Origin: Croceicoccus bisphenolivorans
Lineage (GTDB): Bacteria; Pseudomonadota; Alphaproteobacteria; Sphingomonadales; Sphingomonadaceae
DNA: 64,000 nucleotides
Assembly (NCBI RefSeq): GCF_001634625.1
Contig: NZ_LRSE01000004.1
Coordinates: forward strand, 124,001 to 188,000
Direction: 5' to 3'
Made by a program: the position numbers and the translations under genes. The notes under the pieces were generated by a model. That model was not told the DNA's origin, searched no databases, and saw only the letters and a list, made by a program, of their open reading frames with translations. This document shows positions 43,407 to 51,653 of the stretch, in pieces (the stretch's first letter is position 1; each line of letters begins with the position of its first letter).

Positions 43407-44272
43407 GACGGTTTCTCCGCAAGCTTGCCGTGCCATGGCCGTTCACCTTCCAGCAGTGTGCCGGGCGGGATCGGCGTCTTGTCACGCCATGTTTCGTAAA
43501 TCGGCCCGAAGTCGAGCGCGACGAGTTCGCGCAGCAACTGGCCAAGGCTGTCCAGCACGAAGTAGTTCGGCTGGAAATCGTCGATCCTGTATTCTGTGTT
43601 CATGATGCGCACGGGATCGAATTTCAGGCGCAGTACGTTCGGATCGGTGACTGAAAACACCGTCTCGCCCGCACTGGACACGATGCCCGCGCCGAACGCC
43701 TTGAGACCCTTTGGCGTCGCGATCAGCCCGAACTCGATCGTGTACCAGTAAATCCGCGCCAGCATCGGCAGCGCATTCATCGCGATCGCGCGTTCACCGG
43801 CCTTGCCATACAGTTCAAGGAAATCCGCGACGTGCGGGTCAAGCAGCATCGGCACATGGCCGAAGAAATCGTGGAAGATGTCCGGCTCGACAAGATAGTC
43901 GAGCTCCCTCTCTTCCCTGATCCAGCGCGTCACCGGGAAGCGCCGGTTGGCCAGATGCTCGAAGAACACCTCGTCGGGAATGAAACCGGGGACCGCGACG
44001 AGCTGCCATTTCGTGGCATGATCCAGCACCGAGTTCGCATATTCGAAGCGCGGCACGCCATAGGAACAGTCCAGCCGCTGCAGCCCGTCAAGGAATTCCG
44101 GTGCGGCATATTGTTCGGCCAGCATGCTTTGGCGGGCATAGAGCCTGCGCCAGCGTTCGTGCATTTCGGGCGTATAGGCGTCCCAATCCTGCGCGACGGT
44201 ATAGTCGTGCGCGGCCTGCGTGTAATCGCCGCGCAACTCGTTATCGCTGTGTGCCGATCCGGGCTTCTTCAT
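43403..44272 (-). CDS. phhA: phenylalanine 4-monooxygenase
   Basis: Hydroxylates phenylalanine to tyrosine with a pterin cofactor. The bacterial monomeric catalytic-domain-only form has 289 residues from ATG 44272. Iron ligands are His134 and His139 in [15 protein letters not shown] and Glu180 in [19 protein letters not shown] follows. An in-frame ATG at 44290 is an alternative start 6 codons upstream. It is transcribed away from the Lrp-type regulator and coupled to hpd. No pterin dehydratase (phhB) is adjacent. Confidence 0.94.
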   Translation of the reverse strand: MKKPGSAHSDNELRGDYTQAAHDYTVAQDWDAYTPEMHERWRRLYARQSMLAEQYAAPEFLDGLQRLDCSYGVPRFEYANSVLDHATKWQLVAVPGFIPDEVFFEHLANRRFPVTRWIREERELDYLVEPDIFHDFFGHVPMLLDPHVADFLELYGKAGERAIAMNALPMLARIYWYTIEFGLIATPKGLKAFGAGIVSSAGETVFSVTDPNVLRLKFDPVRIMNTEYRIDDFQPNYFVLDSLGQLLRELVALDFGPIYETWRDKTPIPPGTLLEGERPWHGKLAEKPS

Positions 44273-44396
44273 GGTAGCCTGTCTTTCCATGTGCGCATAA
44301 TATCATCGCGACGCCGGTTTGTTCGTGCAAATTCGCGCTCGATCATGCATCACACTGCATGGATTCACTATAACATGGGACATACTGAGCGAAAAT
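44273..44396. promoter_or_regulatory. phhA / Lrp-type regulator divergent promoter region
   Basis: 124 bp, AT-richer than its surroundings. It holds the dyad ATGCA-TCACAC-TGCAT (44345-44360) and a TATAAC box (44369-44374) suited as a -10 for the regulator gene. Autoregulation plus control of phhA-hpd by the Lrp-type protein is a reasonable inference. Confidence 0.5.
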
Positions 44397-44858
44397 ATGG
44401 CTCTAGATATTTTTGACCGGCGCATCATCGCCGCCCTGCAGGAAGATGCACGGATGACCGTGGCACAGATCGCGGAGCGGGTTTCGCTTTCAGCCACGCC
44501 GGTCAGCAGACGGTTGAAGAAGCTGGAGGAAGACGGCGTCATCACCGGCTATTCCCCGCGGCTGGACCCGCGCAAGCTGGGCTTCCCTCTGGATGCCTAC
44601 ATCACCATCAACCTGCAGGCACACAGCGACGAAATCATCGACGGGTTCGAGGGCGAGATAAAGAACAACCCCTATGTCATCGCCTGCCATGCGGTGACGG
44701 GGGAGATGGATTACCTGCTGCACGTCACCGCGCGGGATATCGAACACTTGTCGCAGATCACGCTGAAGACGCTGGTGCGTATTCCCGGCGTGCGCGACGT
44801 GAAATCGATCGTCGTGCTGGAGGATATCAAGACGTCCCCCGCCATTCCGGTGGAATGA
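44397..44858 (+). CDS. Lrp/AsnC-family transcriptional regulator
   Basis: A 153-residue regulator with an N-terminal winged helix-turn-helix (LDIFDRRIIAALQEDARMTVAQIAERVSLSATPVSRRLKKLEEDG) and a C-terminal RAM/AsnC effector domain (about 65-150) ending in VRDVKSIVVLEDIK. Divergent orientation to phhA-hpd suggests it senses phenylalanine or tyrosine and controls that operon. ATG 44397 gives the standard family N-terminus; a longer open frame upstream has no conserved content. Confidence 0.92.
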   Translation: MALDIFDRRIIAALQEDARMTVAQIAERVSLSATPVSRRLKKLEEDGVITGYSPRLDPRKLGFPLDAYITINLQAHSDEIIDGFEGEIKNNPYVIACHAVTGEMDYLLHVTARDIEHLSQITLKTLVRIPGVRDVKSIVVLEDIKTSPAIPVE

Positions 44859-44862
44859 ACGG

Positions 44863-46461
44863 TCAGTCGGGGTAGCGCACGGTCCACGCCAGCTTGCGTT
44901 CGCCGCCTGCGGGCACGCGGACACGGATGATGCGGAAACCGTCCTGCATCGCGGCCTTGCGCGATGGCTTCGTCAGTTCCCATTGGCCGGGGTTGCCGAT
45001 GCGCACCTCGACTTCGGCGGCTTCGGCAGAGCCGTTGACGATGGTGGCTTCCAGCGCGTGGACCTTGCCATCGTATAGGTCGTAATCGTCAGGGTTCTCG
45101 CGCGGGCCGAGCGCGCAGGTGACTTTCACTTGCGAGGTAGCGGACACGCCGATCTCCACTTCCTGTCCGATGGCATAGTCCTCGACATCGTCTTCCGCCA
45201 GCAACAGCGGGCCGTATGCGCTGGGTTCGAACACAGTGACGCCGCCTGCGGGAAGCGCGCGGCCAAGGCCGTTCTTTTCAAGGTTCCGGCTGCGCATCAC
45301 AACATCGGCCAATTGTTCGCGCGGGCCGTGATCCGGCGAACAGTCGGCGCGGTGGAACAGTTCGCCCTCCACACTGTCCAGATTGAGAAATGCGACCTGC
45401 TTCTGTGACTTCGCCGCCACCGTTACCGCCATCGGCACGCGGTAGAGTTTCAGGTCGCCCAGCGCTTCCTCTATCGCCATGACGGATACGGCCTCGTCCG
45501 CCATCGCCTTCATTTCGCGGCGCGCGCCGGTGACGACGATCTCCTGCGCCATCATTGCGGGCGGTGGTGGCGGGGCGGGTGGGGGTGACAGGATGCTGCC
45601 CTCCGGCATACCCGCCGCCGTGCTGCCGATGGGGTAGCAGGTGAGGCGCAGCGGCTGCCCGCGCGGCGGGCGCGACAGTCCGCGATAATCGCTGCGCACT
45701 TCCAGCTTGCCGGCCACGGCCAGCAACTCGGCATCGGCAAAGCTCTGCCCGTTGCCGTTCGCCACCGTCAGCCAGGCCGAGAGACGCAACTTGCGCTCCC
45801 GCTCCAGCCCTGCCTTGGCGAATGTCGCGACATAGTGCGCATTCCAGTCGAAGCCGGAGGCGAGGTAGGTCAGGGTCACAGTATACGTCCCGCCACTCTC
45901 GCTGCGGGTGTCGACGGTATAGACGGGGTTGGGCGACAACCCTTCGGGCACGCGGTCGAACGTCAGCTTTTCCGGTATTCCGGCGCAGCGTACCGCCTCG
46001 TACCCCGCGCTCGTTTGCAGCACGATGCCGCCGTCGGCGCGGGTCATCACCTTTGCCCGCTCGCTCGTTTCCCTGCCCGTTGCCGGATCGGTGCGGGTGA
46101 TCGTGACGCGGTTGCCCAAAGAGCCATCGACCAGTGCAGCGGGGGAGAGGACGTCCGCGTTGCGGTTCTTCTCGATCGTACCGCCGGGCAGGCCGGTGAC
46201 GATGGCGCTGACGGCGACCATGCTTTCGGCCACGTTGTCGAAACGGATCGTGGATTCGCCCGCGGGCAGCGTGACGGTGCGCGTTTCGGAGACGAGCGCA
46301 AAGCCGTTCAGCCACGAAAGGTTCATGGCGTCGTTGCCGCGGTTCGGATCGCGATAGACCGTGACCGACATCTTCTCCGGCGCCGATGCCATCACGACAT
46401 CGCGCGCCGCCGCCGGAGCCGCGAGGCCGCACGAAAGCAGGAGGATCAGGATGCGCCGCAC
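44863..46461 (-). CDS. secreted DUF4139 domain protein (downstream copy)
   Basis: A 532-residue exported protein with signal peptide 1-19 (ILILLLSCGLAAPAAA). The N-terminal DUF4140-like region is near 30-150 and the C-terminal DUF4139 region near 190-530 (LTYLASGFDWNAHYVATF... typical 'YxxxGaxWxxxYxa'), with a Pro-rich insert PPPAPPPPPAMMAQEIVVTGARRE at about 292-315. The insert's EIVVTGARRE is curiously like a TonB-receptor plug start. Function unknown; a beta-sandwich surface or periplasmic protein is likely. Tandem with a 519-residue paralogue 10 nt upstream. Confidence 0.8.
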   Translation of the reverse strand: MRRILILLLSCGLAAPAAARDVVMASAPEKMSVTVYRDPNRGNDAMNLSWLNGFALVSETRTVTLPAGESTIRFDNVAESMVAVSAIVTGLPGGTIEKNRNADVLSPAALVDGSLGNRVTITRTDPATGRETSERAKVMTRADGGIVLQTSAGYEAVRCAGIPEKLTFDRVPEGLSPNPVYTVDTRSESGGTYTVTLTYLASGFDWNAHYVATFAKAGLERERKLRLSAWLTVANGNGQSFADAELLAVAGKLEVRSDYRGLSRPPRGQPLRLTCYPIGSTAAGMPEGSILSPPPAPPPPPAMMAQEIVVTGARREMKAMADEAVSVMAIEEALGDLKLYRVPMAVTVAAKSQKQVAFLNLDSVEGELFHRADCSPDHGPREQLADVVMRSRNLEKNGLGRALPAGGVTVFEPSAYGPLLLAEDDVEDYAIGQEVEIGVSATSQVKVTCALGPRENPDDYDLYDGKVHALEATIVNGSAEAAEVEVRIGNPGQWELTKPSRKAAMQDGFRIIRVRVPAGGERKLAWTVRYPD

Positions 46462-46471
46462 GGATCGCCCC

Positions 46472-48031
46472 TCAATAACGGGCTTCGTAGACGACGGTCA
46501 TCTCGTAATCGCCGTTCGCCGGAACGGGCACGGTCCACTTGCGCCTGTCGACGTTCAGTTGCTCGCCCTTGACCGGTTCGGACACGACGCGGAAATCGTG
46601 GCTCCACCAGCCGTGGTCCAGTCCGGATTGCACCAGTTCGACGTTCACCGGCACGGGCCGCGCGTTGGTGAAGCGGTACTTCATCGTGGTGCGGTAGAAG
46701 GTCTTTGCCTCTTGCACCTCGACCTGTCGCACATTGCCGTTCTCGATCACGCGATAGCGCGACGTGCGCTCAAACTCTTCTGAGGAAATCTTCACGCGGT
46801 TCACGACCGTCGCTTCCACCGCCACGTCGAAGGCATCGCCGGTGCGGAGGCTGAGGCGGCTGCCCATCGGGGTGTGGTCGATTGCGTTCTCGCCGATGAA
46901 CTGCGGCGTGCCGCGCGCATCGCGCTGATAGAAGCGCACCGTGCCTGCGGGAAGCGCATCGCCAAGGCCGCCATTGCGGGACGAGGAGAAGGCAATCTCG
47001 CTCGACGCCTTTACTGGATCGTTGTCGCTCTGCATCCAGCCGACGGTGCGGGTGTAGATTTTCGATGCGGGAACGCCGCTGGTGTCGAGGAAACTGACCT
47101 GTTTGGTCTGCGCGTTGGCGATCGTCGTGCGCTCGTCCAGCGGGTAGAGATAGAAATCGCCCAGCCGCTCGCGATCCGCGCTTTCGGTGCCCATGCTGTC
47201 GACGTCGCCGCGATAGGCGCGCGGCGGCGGCGGGGGCGGCACGGGATAGCCGCGACCGTAGCGCGGGTTGCCGCGCACGCTCTCGCTTTGCGGATTGCCA
47301 GCCACCAGCAGGGTCTTCGCCTGTTCGAAAGTCGTGCCGGTGTTGTTGGTCAGCGTGACCCAGCCCTGCATGTCGACAGTGCCCTTCGCCTCGTCATAAA
47401 GCGCGACATAGTCCGCCTGCCAGCCAAGGCCGGGGGTCAGGTAACGCAGCGAAACGGGCCGCCTGCCGCCGGTGCCGGAATCGACCGTCACCGAAAGCGT
47501 CGGGCGGGCGCGCAGGTTTTCCGGCACTTTATCGAATACCGCGCGCACCGGCAGGCCATCGTCGCGCAGCACCTCGATCCGGTCGCCGATCTGCACCACG
47601 ACACCGCCCGCGACGGACAGCACCTTGGCCCGTTCGCGCGTTTCCGCGCCCGTTGCGGGATTCGTGCGGATCAGCGTGATCGTCTCGCCCACCGCCTTTT
47701 CCATCAGCTTGCCCGGCGTCAGCAGGTCGAAATCGAAGTTCTGTTCCACGATGCGGGTGCCGTCGGCCACGAAGCTTAGTGTTTCCGGCCTGATCTGCGC
47801 GGACACGTCGGGAAACTCGATCCGGCTGCGCCCCCGCGCGATGGCCAGCTGGCGCACATCCTGCACCAGCGCCTGCCCGTTGTTGTAAATGGTGACCGAC
47901 ACGTCGCCCTGCTGGCTCTTGCCTGTCGGGTCGCTGCCCGGATCGTTCTGGCCGGCAACCGGCCCTGAAACGAGTGCGGCGCAACCCGCCATCAGTGCGA
48001 TAGCGCCTGCGCGCGCCAATCGACTTGCCAT
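46472..48031 (-). CDS. secreted DUF4139 domain protein (upstream copy)
   Basis: A 519-residue protein with a signal peptide (1-27, ALVSGPVAG|Q). The N-terminal half (VSVTIYNNGQALVQDVRQLAIARGRSRIEFPDVSAQI) fits the DUF4140-like start and the rest (SLRYLTPGLGWQADYVALYDE... to RKWTVPVPANGDYEMTVVYEARY) fits DUF4139. A Pro/Tyr-rich loop lies near 255-275. It shares domain order with the downstream copy but is clearly diverged, so the duplication is old. Divergent from nasT with 157 bp between. No function is established for the family. Confidence 0.8.
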   Translation of the reverse strand: MASRLARAGAIALMAGCAALVSGPVAGQNDPGSDPTGKSQQGDVSVTIYNNGQALVQDVRQLAIARGRSRIEFPDVSAQIRPETLSFVADGTRIVEQNFDFDLLTPGKLMEKAVGETITLIRTNPATGAETRERAKVLSVAGGVVVQIGDRIEVLRDDGLPVRAVFDKVPENLRARPTLSVTVDSGTGGRRPVSLRYLTPGLGWQADYVALYDEAKGTVDMQGWVTLTNNTGTTFEQAKTLLVAGNPQSESVRGNPRYGRGYPVPPPPPPRAYRGDVDSMGTESADRERLGDFYLYPLDERTTIANAQTKQVSFLDTSGVPASKIYTRTVGWMQSDNDPVKASSEIAFSSSRNGGLGDALPAGTVRFYQRDARGTPQFIGENAIDHTPMGSRLSLRTGDAFDVAVEATVVNRVKISSEEFERTSRYRVIENGNVRQVEVQEAKTFYRTTMKYRFTNARPVPVNVELVQSGLDHGWWSHDFRVVSEPVKGEQLNVDRRKWTVPVPANGDYEMTVVYEARY

Positions 48032-48188
48032 ATTCCAATCTCCCCCAAGAGGAACCAGCCAATAGAGCCGGAACCTTCCGGCGCTGGTATTGCACGGTCT
48101 GGCGACGAAACTGTGAAAGCGGAGATGGCTCTACCCTGAACGCACGTGACGCTTGCGTTGGCTGGGAACGTGCTGCATTGCACAATCC

Positions 48189-48770
48189 ATGCGTATCGCC
48201 ATCGTCGACGAAAGTGCGGCCCGCGCCGCCATCATCCAGGAAGGTCTGGGTGGTATGGACGACTGCGAAACGCTGGTGATTACCGAACGTCGCGGGCTGA
48301 TCGCCGCCGTCGCCGCGTTCGATCCGGATATCGTCCTGATGGACCTTGGCAACCCGTCGCGCGACGTGCTGGAGGAATACTTCGCCGTCAGCAAGGCGCT
48401 GGCCCGGCCGATCGCCATGTTCGTCGACGAATCGGACGAGGAATCGATTGCCGCCAGTGTCGACGCCGGCGTTTCCGCCTACGTCGTGAACGGTTTTGCC
48501 AAGCAGCGGATCAAGCCTCTGCTCGATCTTGCCGTACGGCGTTTCAACGCATTCTCGCGGCTGGAAACCGACCTTGCCGAAGCGCGCGGCCAACTGGCCG
48601 AACGCGCCAATGTCGACAAGGCGAAGCGCCTGTTGATGACCAGCCGCGGCCTTACCGAACCGGAAGCTTACAAGGAACTGCGCAGCCAGGCGATGCGATC
48701 TAGCAAGCGAATTGCCGAAGTCGCCGAAGCGCTGCTAATGGCGGACCAGTTGCTGGGAGGAACGCGTTGA
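48189..48770 (+). CDS. nasT: ANTAR-domain antitermination regulator of nitrate assimilation
   Basis: Binds paired-hairpin leader RNAs and prevents terminator formation when nitrate is sensed. The 193-residue protein has an N-terminal receiver-like domain (Asp7-Glu8, Asp52 in IVLMDLGNPSRD). The Lys expected after beta-5 is not apparent, so it may be a pseudo-receiver. A coiled coil (about 115-135) and a C-terminal ANTAR domain (KAKRLLMTSRGLTEPEAYKELRSQAMRSSKRIAEVAEAL) follow. ATG 48189 opens MRIAIVDES. Coupled to nasS (TTG overlap). Likely RNA targets are at 50036-50164 and 59266-59396. Confidence 0.92.
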   Translation: MRIAIVDESAARAAIIQEGLGGMDDCETLVITERRGLIAAVAAFDPDIVLMDLGNPSRDVLEEYFAVSKALARPIAMFVDESDEESIAASVDAGVSAYVVNGFAKQRIKPLLDLAVRRFNAFSRLETDLAEARGQLAERANVDKAKRLLMTSRGLTEPEAYKELRSQAMRSSKRIAEVAEALLMADQLLGGTR

Positions 48771-49966
48771 GCGAGCGACTGAAAATAGGTTTCCTGCCGC
48801 TGGTAGACGCGGCGCTGCCGATCCTTGCGCAGGAACACGGCTTTGCCGCCGAGCAGGGCCTTGACCTCGAATTCGTGCGCGACCTCAGCTGGGCGACGGT
48901 GCTGGACCGGTTGCTTTACGGCCATTCCGATGCCGCGCACATGCTGGCCCCGCTGACCATCGCGACAACGCTGGGCATCGGCAGGCCCGCGCGCGATCTG
49001 TCGGTGCCGTTCGTGCTGGGCCTCAACGGCAATGCGATCACGGTGTCGAACGACCTGGCCCGCAAGATCCAGCCCGAAGGCGGGCTTGGCAATGCGGCGG
49101 ATGTCGGCAAGCGGCTGGCCGAAACGGTGGCGCAGATGGGGCGCAAGCCGGTGTTCGGCGTGGTCCACCGCCATTCCAGCCACAACTACATGCTGCGCTA
49201 CTGGCTGGCGGCATGCGGGGTGCAGCCCGAACGCGACGTCGATATCGTGACCGTCGCGCCGCCTTTTGCCGCCGATGCGCTGGAAACGGGGGAGATCGAC
49301 GGCATCTGCGTGGGCGAGCCGTGGAATTCGGTCGCTGTCGAACGCGGAGTCGGCCGGATCGTGCTGACCACGGCGCAGATCTGGCGCAGGGGCGTTGAGA
49401 AAGTCCTCGCCGTGCCGACCGCCAAGCTGGAGGAGCGGCGCGGTTCGTTCGAGCGGCTGATCATCGCCATGCGCAAGGCGGGCGAGCATTTCGTCGATCC
49501 GGCCAACTGGGACGTCAACGCCGCCATCCTGTCGCGCCCGCATTACGTGGGCGCGGACAAGGAGCTTATCCTGCGCGCGATTTCAGACAGGCTGCGGCTG
49601 GTGAAGGGCGGCGAGATCGTCCACTTCCCCGATTTCATGTTCCAGTTCCGGGAAGCGGCGAACTTCCCGTGGGTCAGTCAGGCGGGCTGGCTCTATGCCC
49701 AGATGGTGCGCTGGGACGCGCCGCATTTCGACCCGGACGCGGCGAAGAAGGCGATGGGCGTGTTCCGCCCCGATGTCTATCGCGCCGCGCTTGCCGGTCG
49801 CGATTCCCCGCTGCCCGGCGCAAGCTCGAAAGTGGAGGGCGGCATCGGCTCTCCGCTCGGCGTGGGCGCGCAGCAGGGTACACTGGTCATGTCGCCGGAT
49901 AAATTCTTTGACGGGAAAACCTTTGATCCCGAAAGACTTGAGGACTATCTGGCCTCTCTTGCCTGA
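48767..49966 (+). CDS. nasS: NasS-type nitrate sensor (cytoplasmic NrtA-like binding protein)
   Basis: In known systems NasS sequesters NasT and releases it on binding nitrate or nitrite. The 399-residue protein is a periplasmic-binding-protein fold without any signal peptide (MSERLKIGFLPLVDAALPIL). It shares [10 protein letters not shown] and HSSHNYMLRYWLA with NrtA downstream, which does have a lipoprotein signal. TTG 48767 overlaps the nasT stop. An ABC-transport role is unlikely because it lacks export information. Confidence 0.9.
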   Translation: MSERLKIGFLPLVDAALPILAQEHGFAAEQGLDLEFVRDLSWATVLDRLLYGHSDAAHMLAPLTIATTLGIGRPARDLSVPFVLGLNGNAITVSNDLARKIQPEGGLGNAADVGKRLAETVAQMGRKPVFGVVHRHSSHNYMLRYWLAACGVQPERDVDIVTVAPPFAADALETGEIDGICVGEPWNSVAVERGVGRIVLTTAQIWRRGVEKVLAVPTAKLEERRGSFERLIIAMRKAGEHFVDPANWDVNAAILSRPHYVGADKELILRAISDRLRLVKGGEIVHFPDFMFQFREAANFPWVSQAGWLYAQMVRWDAPHFDPDAAKKAMGVFRPDVYRAALAGRDSPLPGASSKVEGGIGSPLGVGAQQGTLVMSPDKFFDGKTFDPERLEDYLASLA

Positions 49967-49985
49967 AACAAAATTCGTGCTGCGG

Positions 49986-50031
49986 TGCAAAAACCGCTTT
50001 ACGCAGGTGCAACGAATCGCTTAGTCATACT
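49986..50031 (+). promoter_or_regulatory. promoter-proximal block of the nrtA leader, shared with nirB
   Basis: TGCAAAAAC (49986-49994) and ACGAATCGC (50012-50020) are 26 bp apart, start to start. The same two blocks occur at the same spacing before nirB (59216 and 59242). A weak -35 (TTTACG, 49998-50003) and a -10-like TTAGTC/CATACT (50021-50031) follow. A common promoter or activator site is inferred. Confidence 0.6.
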
Positions 50032-50035
50032 GTGC

Positions 50036-50164
50036 AGCGAGACGGTTCGCTCCCCAAGGATGGGGGGCTGATCAAGAACCCTCGCAGCGAGTTTTTTGCA
50101 GACATTGCGTGGCAACGATGCCGCCCGATCTTCCCGTTCGGGGAGGGATCGTGGCGGCTTTTTT
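50036..50164 (+). ncRNA. ANTAR-type (NasT target) leader RNA with attenuating terminator, before nrtA
   Basis: Hairpin P1: AGCGA (50036-50040), loop GACGGT, TCGCT (50047-50051). Hairpin P2: CCCC (50052-50055), hexaloop AAGGAT with A1 and G4, GGGG (50062-50065). A 16-nt box CATTGCGTGGCAACGA (50103-50118) is identical in the nirB leader. The terminator is GCCGCC (50120-50125) with CGATC, paired to GATCG and GGCGGC (50153-50158), then six T (50159-50164), 31 nt before the nrtA ATG. A two-hairpin element with A1/G4 hexaloop upstream of a terminator is the known ANTAR target layout. Confidence 0.82.
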
Positions 50165-50195
50165 CGTTTCGCGCCTGACGGGGATCGATAGAGCA

Positions 50196-51626
50196 ATGAG
50201 CAAGTCCGGGTTCAAGGCAGTTTCCTTTAAACGGCGCGGTGTCGTCATGGCCATGCTGGCGTCGGTCGCACTGGCCGGTTGCGGGTCCAGCGGATCGGAA
50301 GGCGCGGGCGAAGGCGCGGTTCAAGCCGCCGTCGTCGACGGCGCGATCGAGAAGCCGAACCTGAAGCTGGGCTTCATCAAGCTGACCGACATGGCCCCGC
50401 TCGCCATCGCGAAGGAAAAGGGCTTCTTCGCAGAGGAAGGCCTGAACGTCGAACTGGAGGCGCAGGCCAATTGGAAGGTCCTGCTCGACGGCGTGATCGG
50501 CGGACAGCTTGACGGTGCGCACATGCTGGCAGGGCAACCGATCGCGGCGACCATCGGTTACGGCACCAAGGCCGACCTGATCGCCCCGCTGTCGATGGAT
50601 CTCAACGGCAACGCCATCACCGTTTCGAACAAGGTCTGGGACGAGATCAAGGGCGACCTTCCGATGGAAGGCGGCAAGGTGAAGCACCCGATTTCGGCAT
50701 CCGCGCTGAAGCCTGTCGTCAAGGCCCGCAACGAACAGGGCAAGCCGTTCAAGATGGGCATGGTCTTCCCGGTCTCGACCCACAACTACGAGCTTCGCTA
50801 CTGGCTCGCCGCCGGTGGCCTCAACCCCGGTTACTACACCGATGGCGACGTGTCCGGCGTTGTCGATGCCGACGTCCAGCTGTCCGTCACCCCGCCGCCG
50901 CAGATGCCCGCCACGATGGAAGCAGGCACGATCGAAGGTTACTGCGTTGGCGAACCGTGGAACCAGGCCGCCGTCCAGAAGAAGATCGGCGTTCCCGTCA
51001 TCACCGACGACGAGATCTGGAACGACAACCCCGAAAAGGTCTTCGGCATCCGCAAGGACTTTGCCGAGAAGTATCCGGCCACGACCGCGGCCATCCTGCG
51101 CGCCATGATCAAGGCGCAGCAGTGGCTTGACGCCGACAACGGCGCGAACCGTGCCGAAGCGGTGAAGATCCTGTCGCAGCCGAACTACGTCGGCGCGGAC
51201 GAGGCGGTGATCGCCGCTTCGATGACGGGTAAGTTCACGTTCGCGCCGGGCGATACCCGCGATGCGCCGGGCTTCAACATCTTCTTCGACAAGTTCGCGG
51301 GCTATCCGTACTACTCCGACGCGGTCTGGTACCTGTCGCAGATGCGCCGCTGGGGCCAGATTCCGACCGACCATCCCGACCAGTGGTACTTCGACCAGGC
51401 GAAGGCCGTCTATCGCCCCGACCTCTACCTCGCCGCTGCGAAGAAGCTGGTGGAAGACGGCGTGATCCCGGCCGGCTCCGTTCCCGAAACCGACGGTTTC
51501 CGCGGCGAACAGGGCGGTTTCATCGACGGCATCACTTTCGATGGCAAGACGCCCAACGCCTACCTCGCAAAGTTCCCGATCGGCCTGAAGCAGGGCCAGA
51601 CCGTCACTGCCGCTGGCGTGAAGTAA
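50196..51626 (+). CDS. nrtA: nitrate ABC transporter substrate-binding lipoprotein
   Basis: Captures nitrate (or nitrite) in the periplasm for NrtB and the ATPase. The 476-residue lipoprotein has a basic N-terminus, signal helix [12 protein letters not shown] and lipobox LAGC, followed by an acidic/Gly linker and an NrtA/CmpA-type binding domain ([23 protein letters not shown]..., [21 protein letters not shown]). ATG 50196 lies 31 nt after the leader terminator; a frame opening further upstream would run through the terminator and is rejected. Confidence 0.94.
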   Translation: MSKSGFKAVSFKRRGVVMAMLASVALAGCGSSGSEGAGEGAVQAAVVDGAIEKPNLKLGFIKLTDMAPLAIAKEKGFFAEEGLNVELEAQANWKVLLDGVIGGQLDGAHMLAGQPIAATIGYGTKADLIAPLSMDLNGNAITVSNKVWDEIKGDLPMEGGKVKHPISASALKPVVKARNEQGKPFKMGMVFPVSTHNYELRYWLAAGGLNPGYYTDGDVSGVVDADVQLSVTPPPQMPATMEAGTIEGYCVGEPWNQAAVQKKIGVPVITDDEIWNDNPEKVFGIRKDFAEKYPATTAAILRAMIKAQQWLDADNGANRAEAVKILSQPNYVGADEAVIAASMTGKFTFAPGDTRDAPGFNIFFDKFAGYPYYSDAVWYLSQMRRWGQIPTDHPDQWYFDQAKAVYRPDLYLAAAKKLVEDGVIPAGSVPETDGFRGEQGGFIDGITFDGKTPNAYLAKFPIGLKQGQTVTAAGVK

Positions 51627-51653
51627 GACAAGTACCCCCAGGAGTTATCGATC

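Noticed and set aside
50081-50097. CTCG-CAG-CGAG followed by six T as a terminator
   Set aside because: The stem is only 4 bp and is not kept in the nirB leader; the conserved terminator at 50120-50164 is far stronger.
50109-50195. Longer N-terminus for NrtA from an upstream start
   Set aside because: It would translate through the terminator hairpin and place non-signal sequence before the lipoprotein signal.
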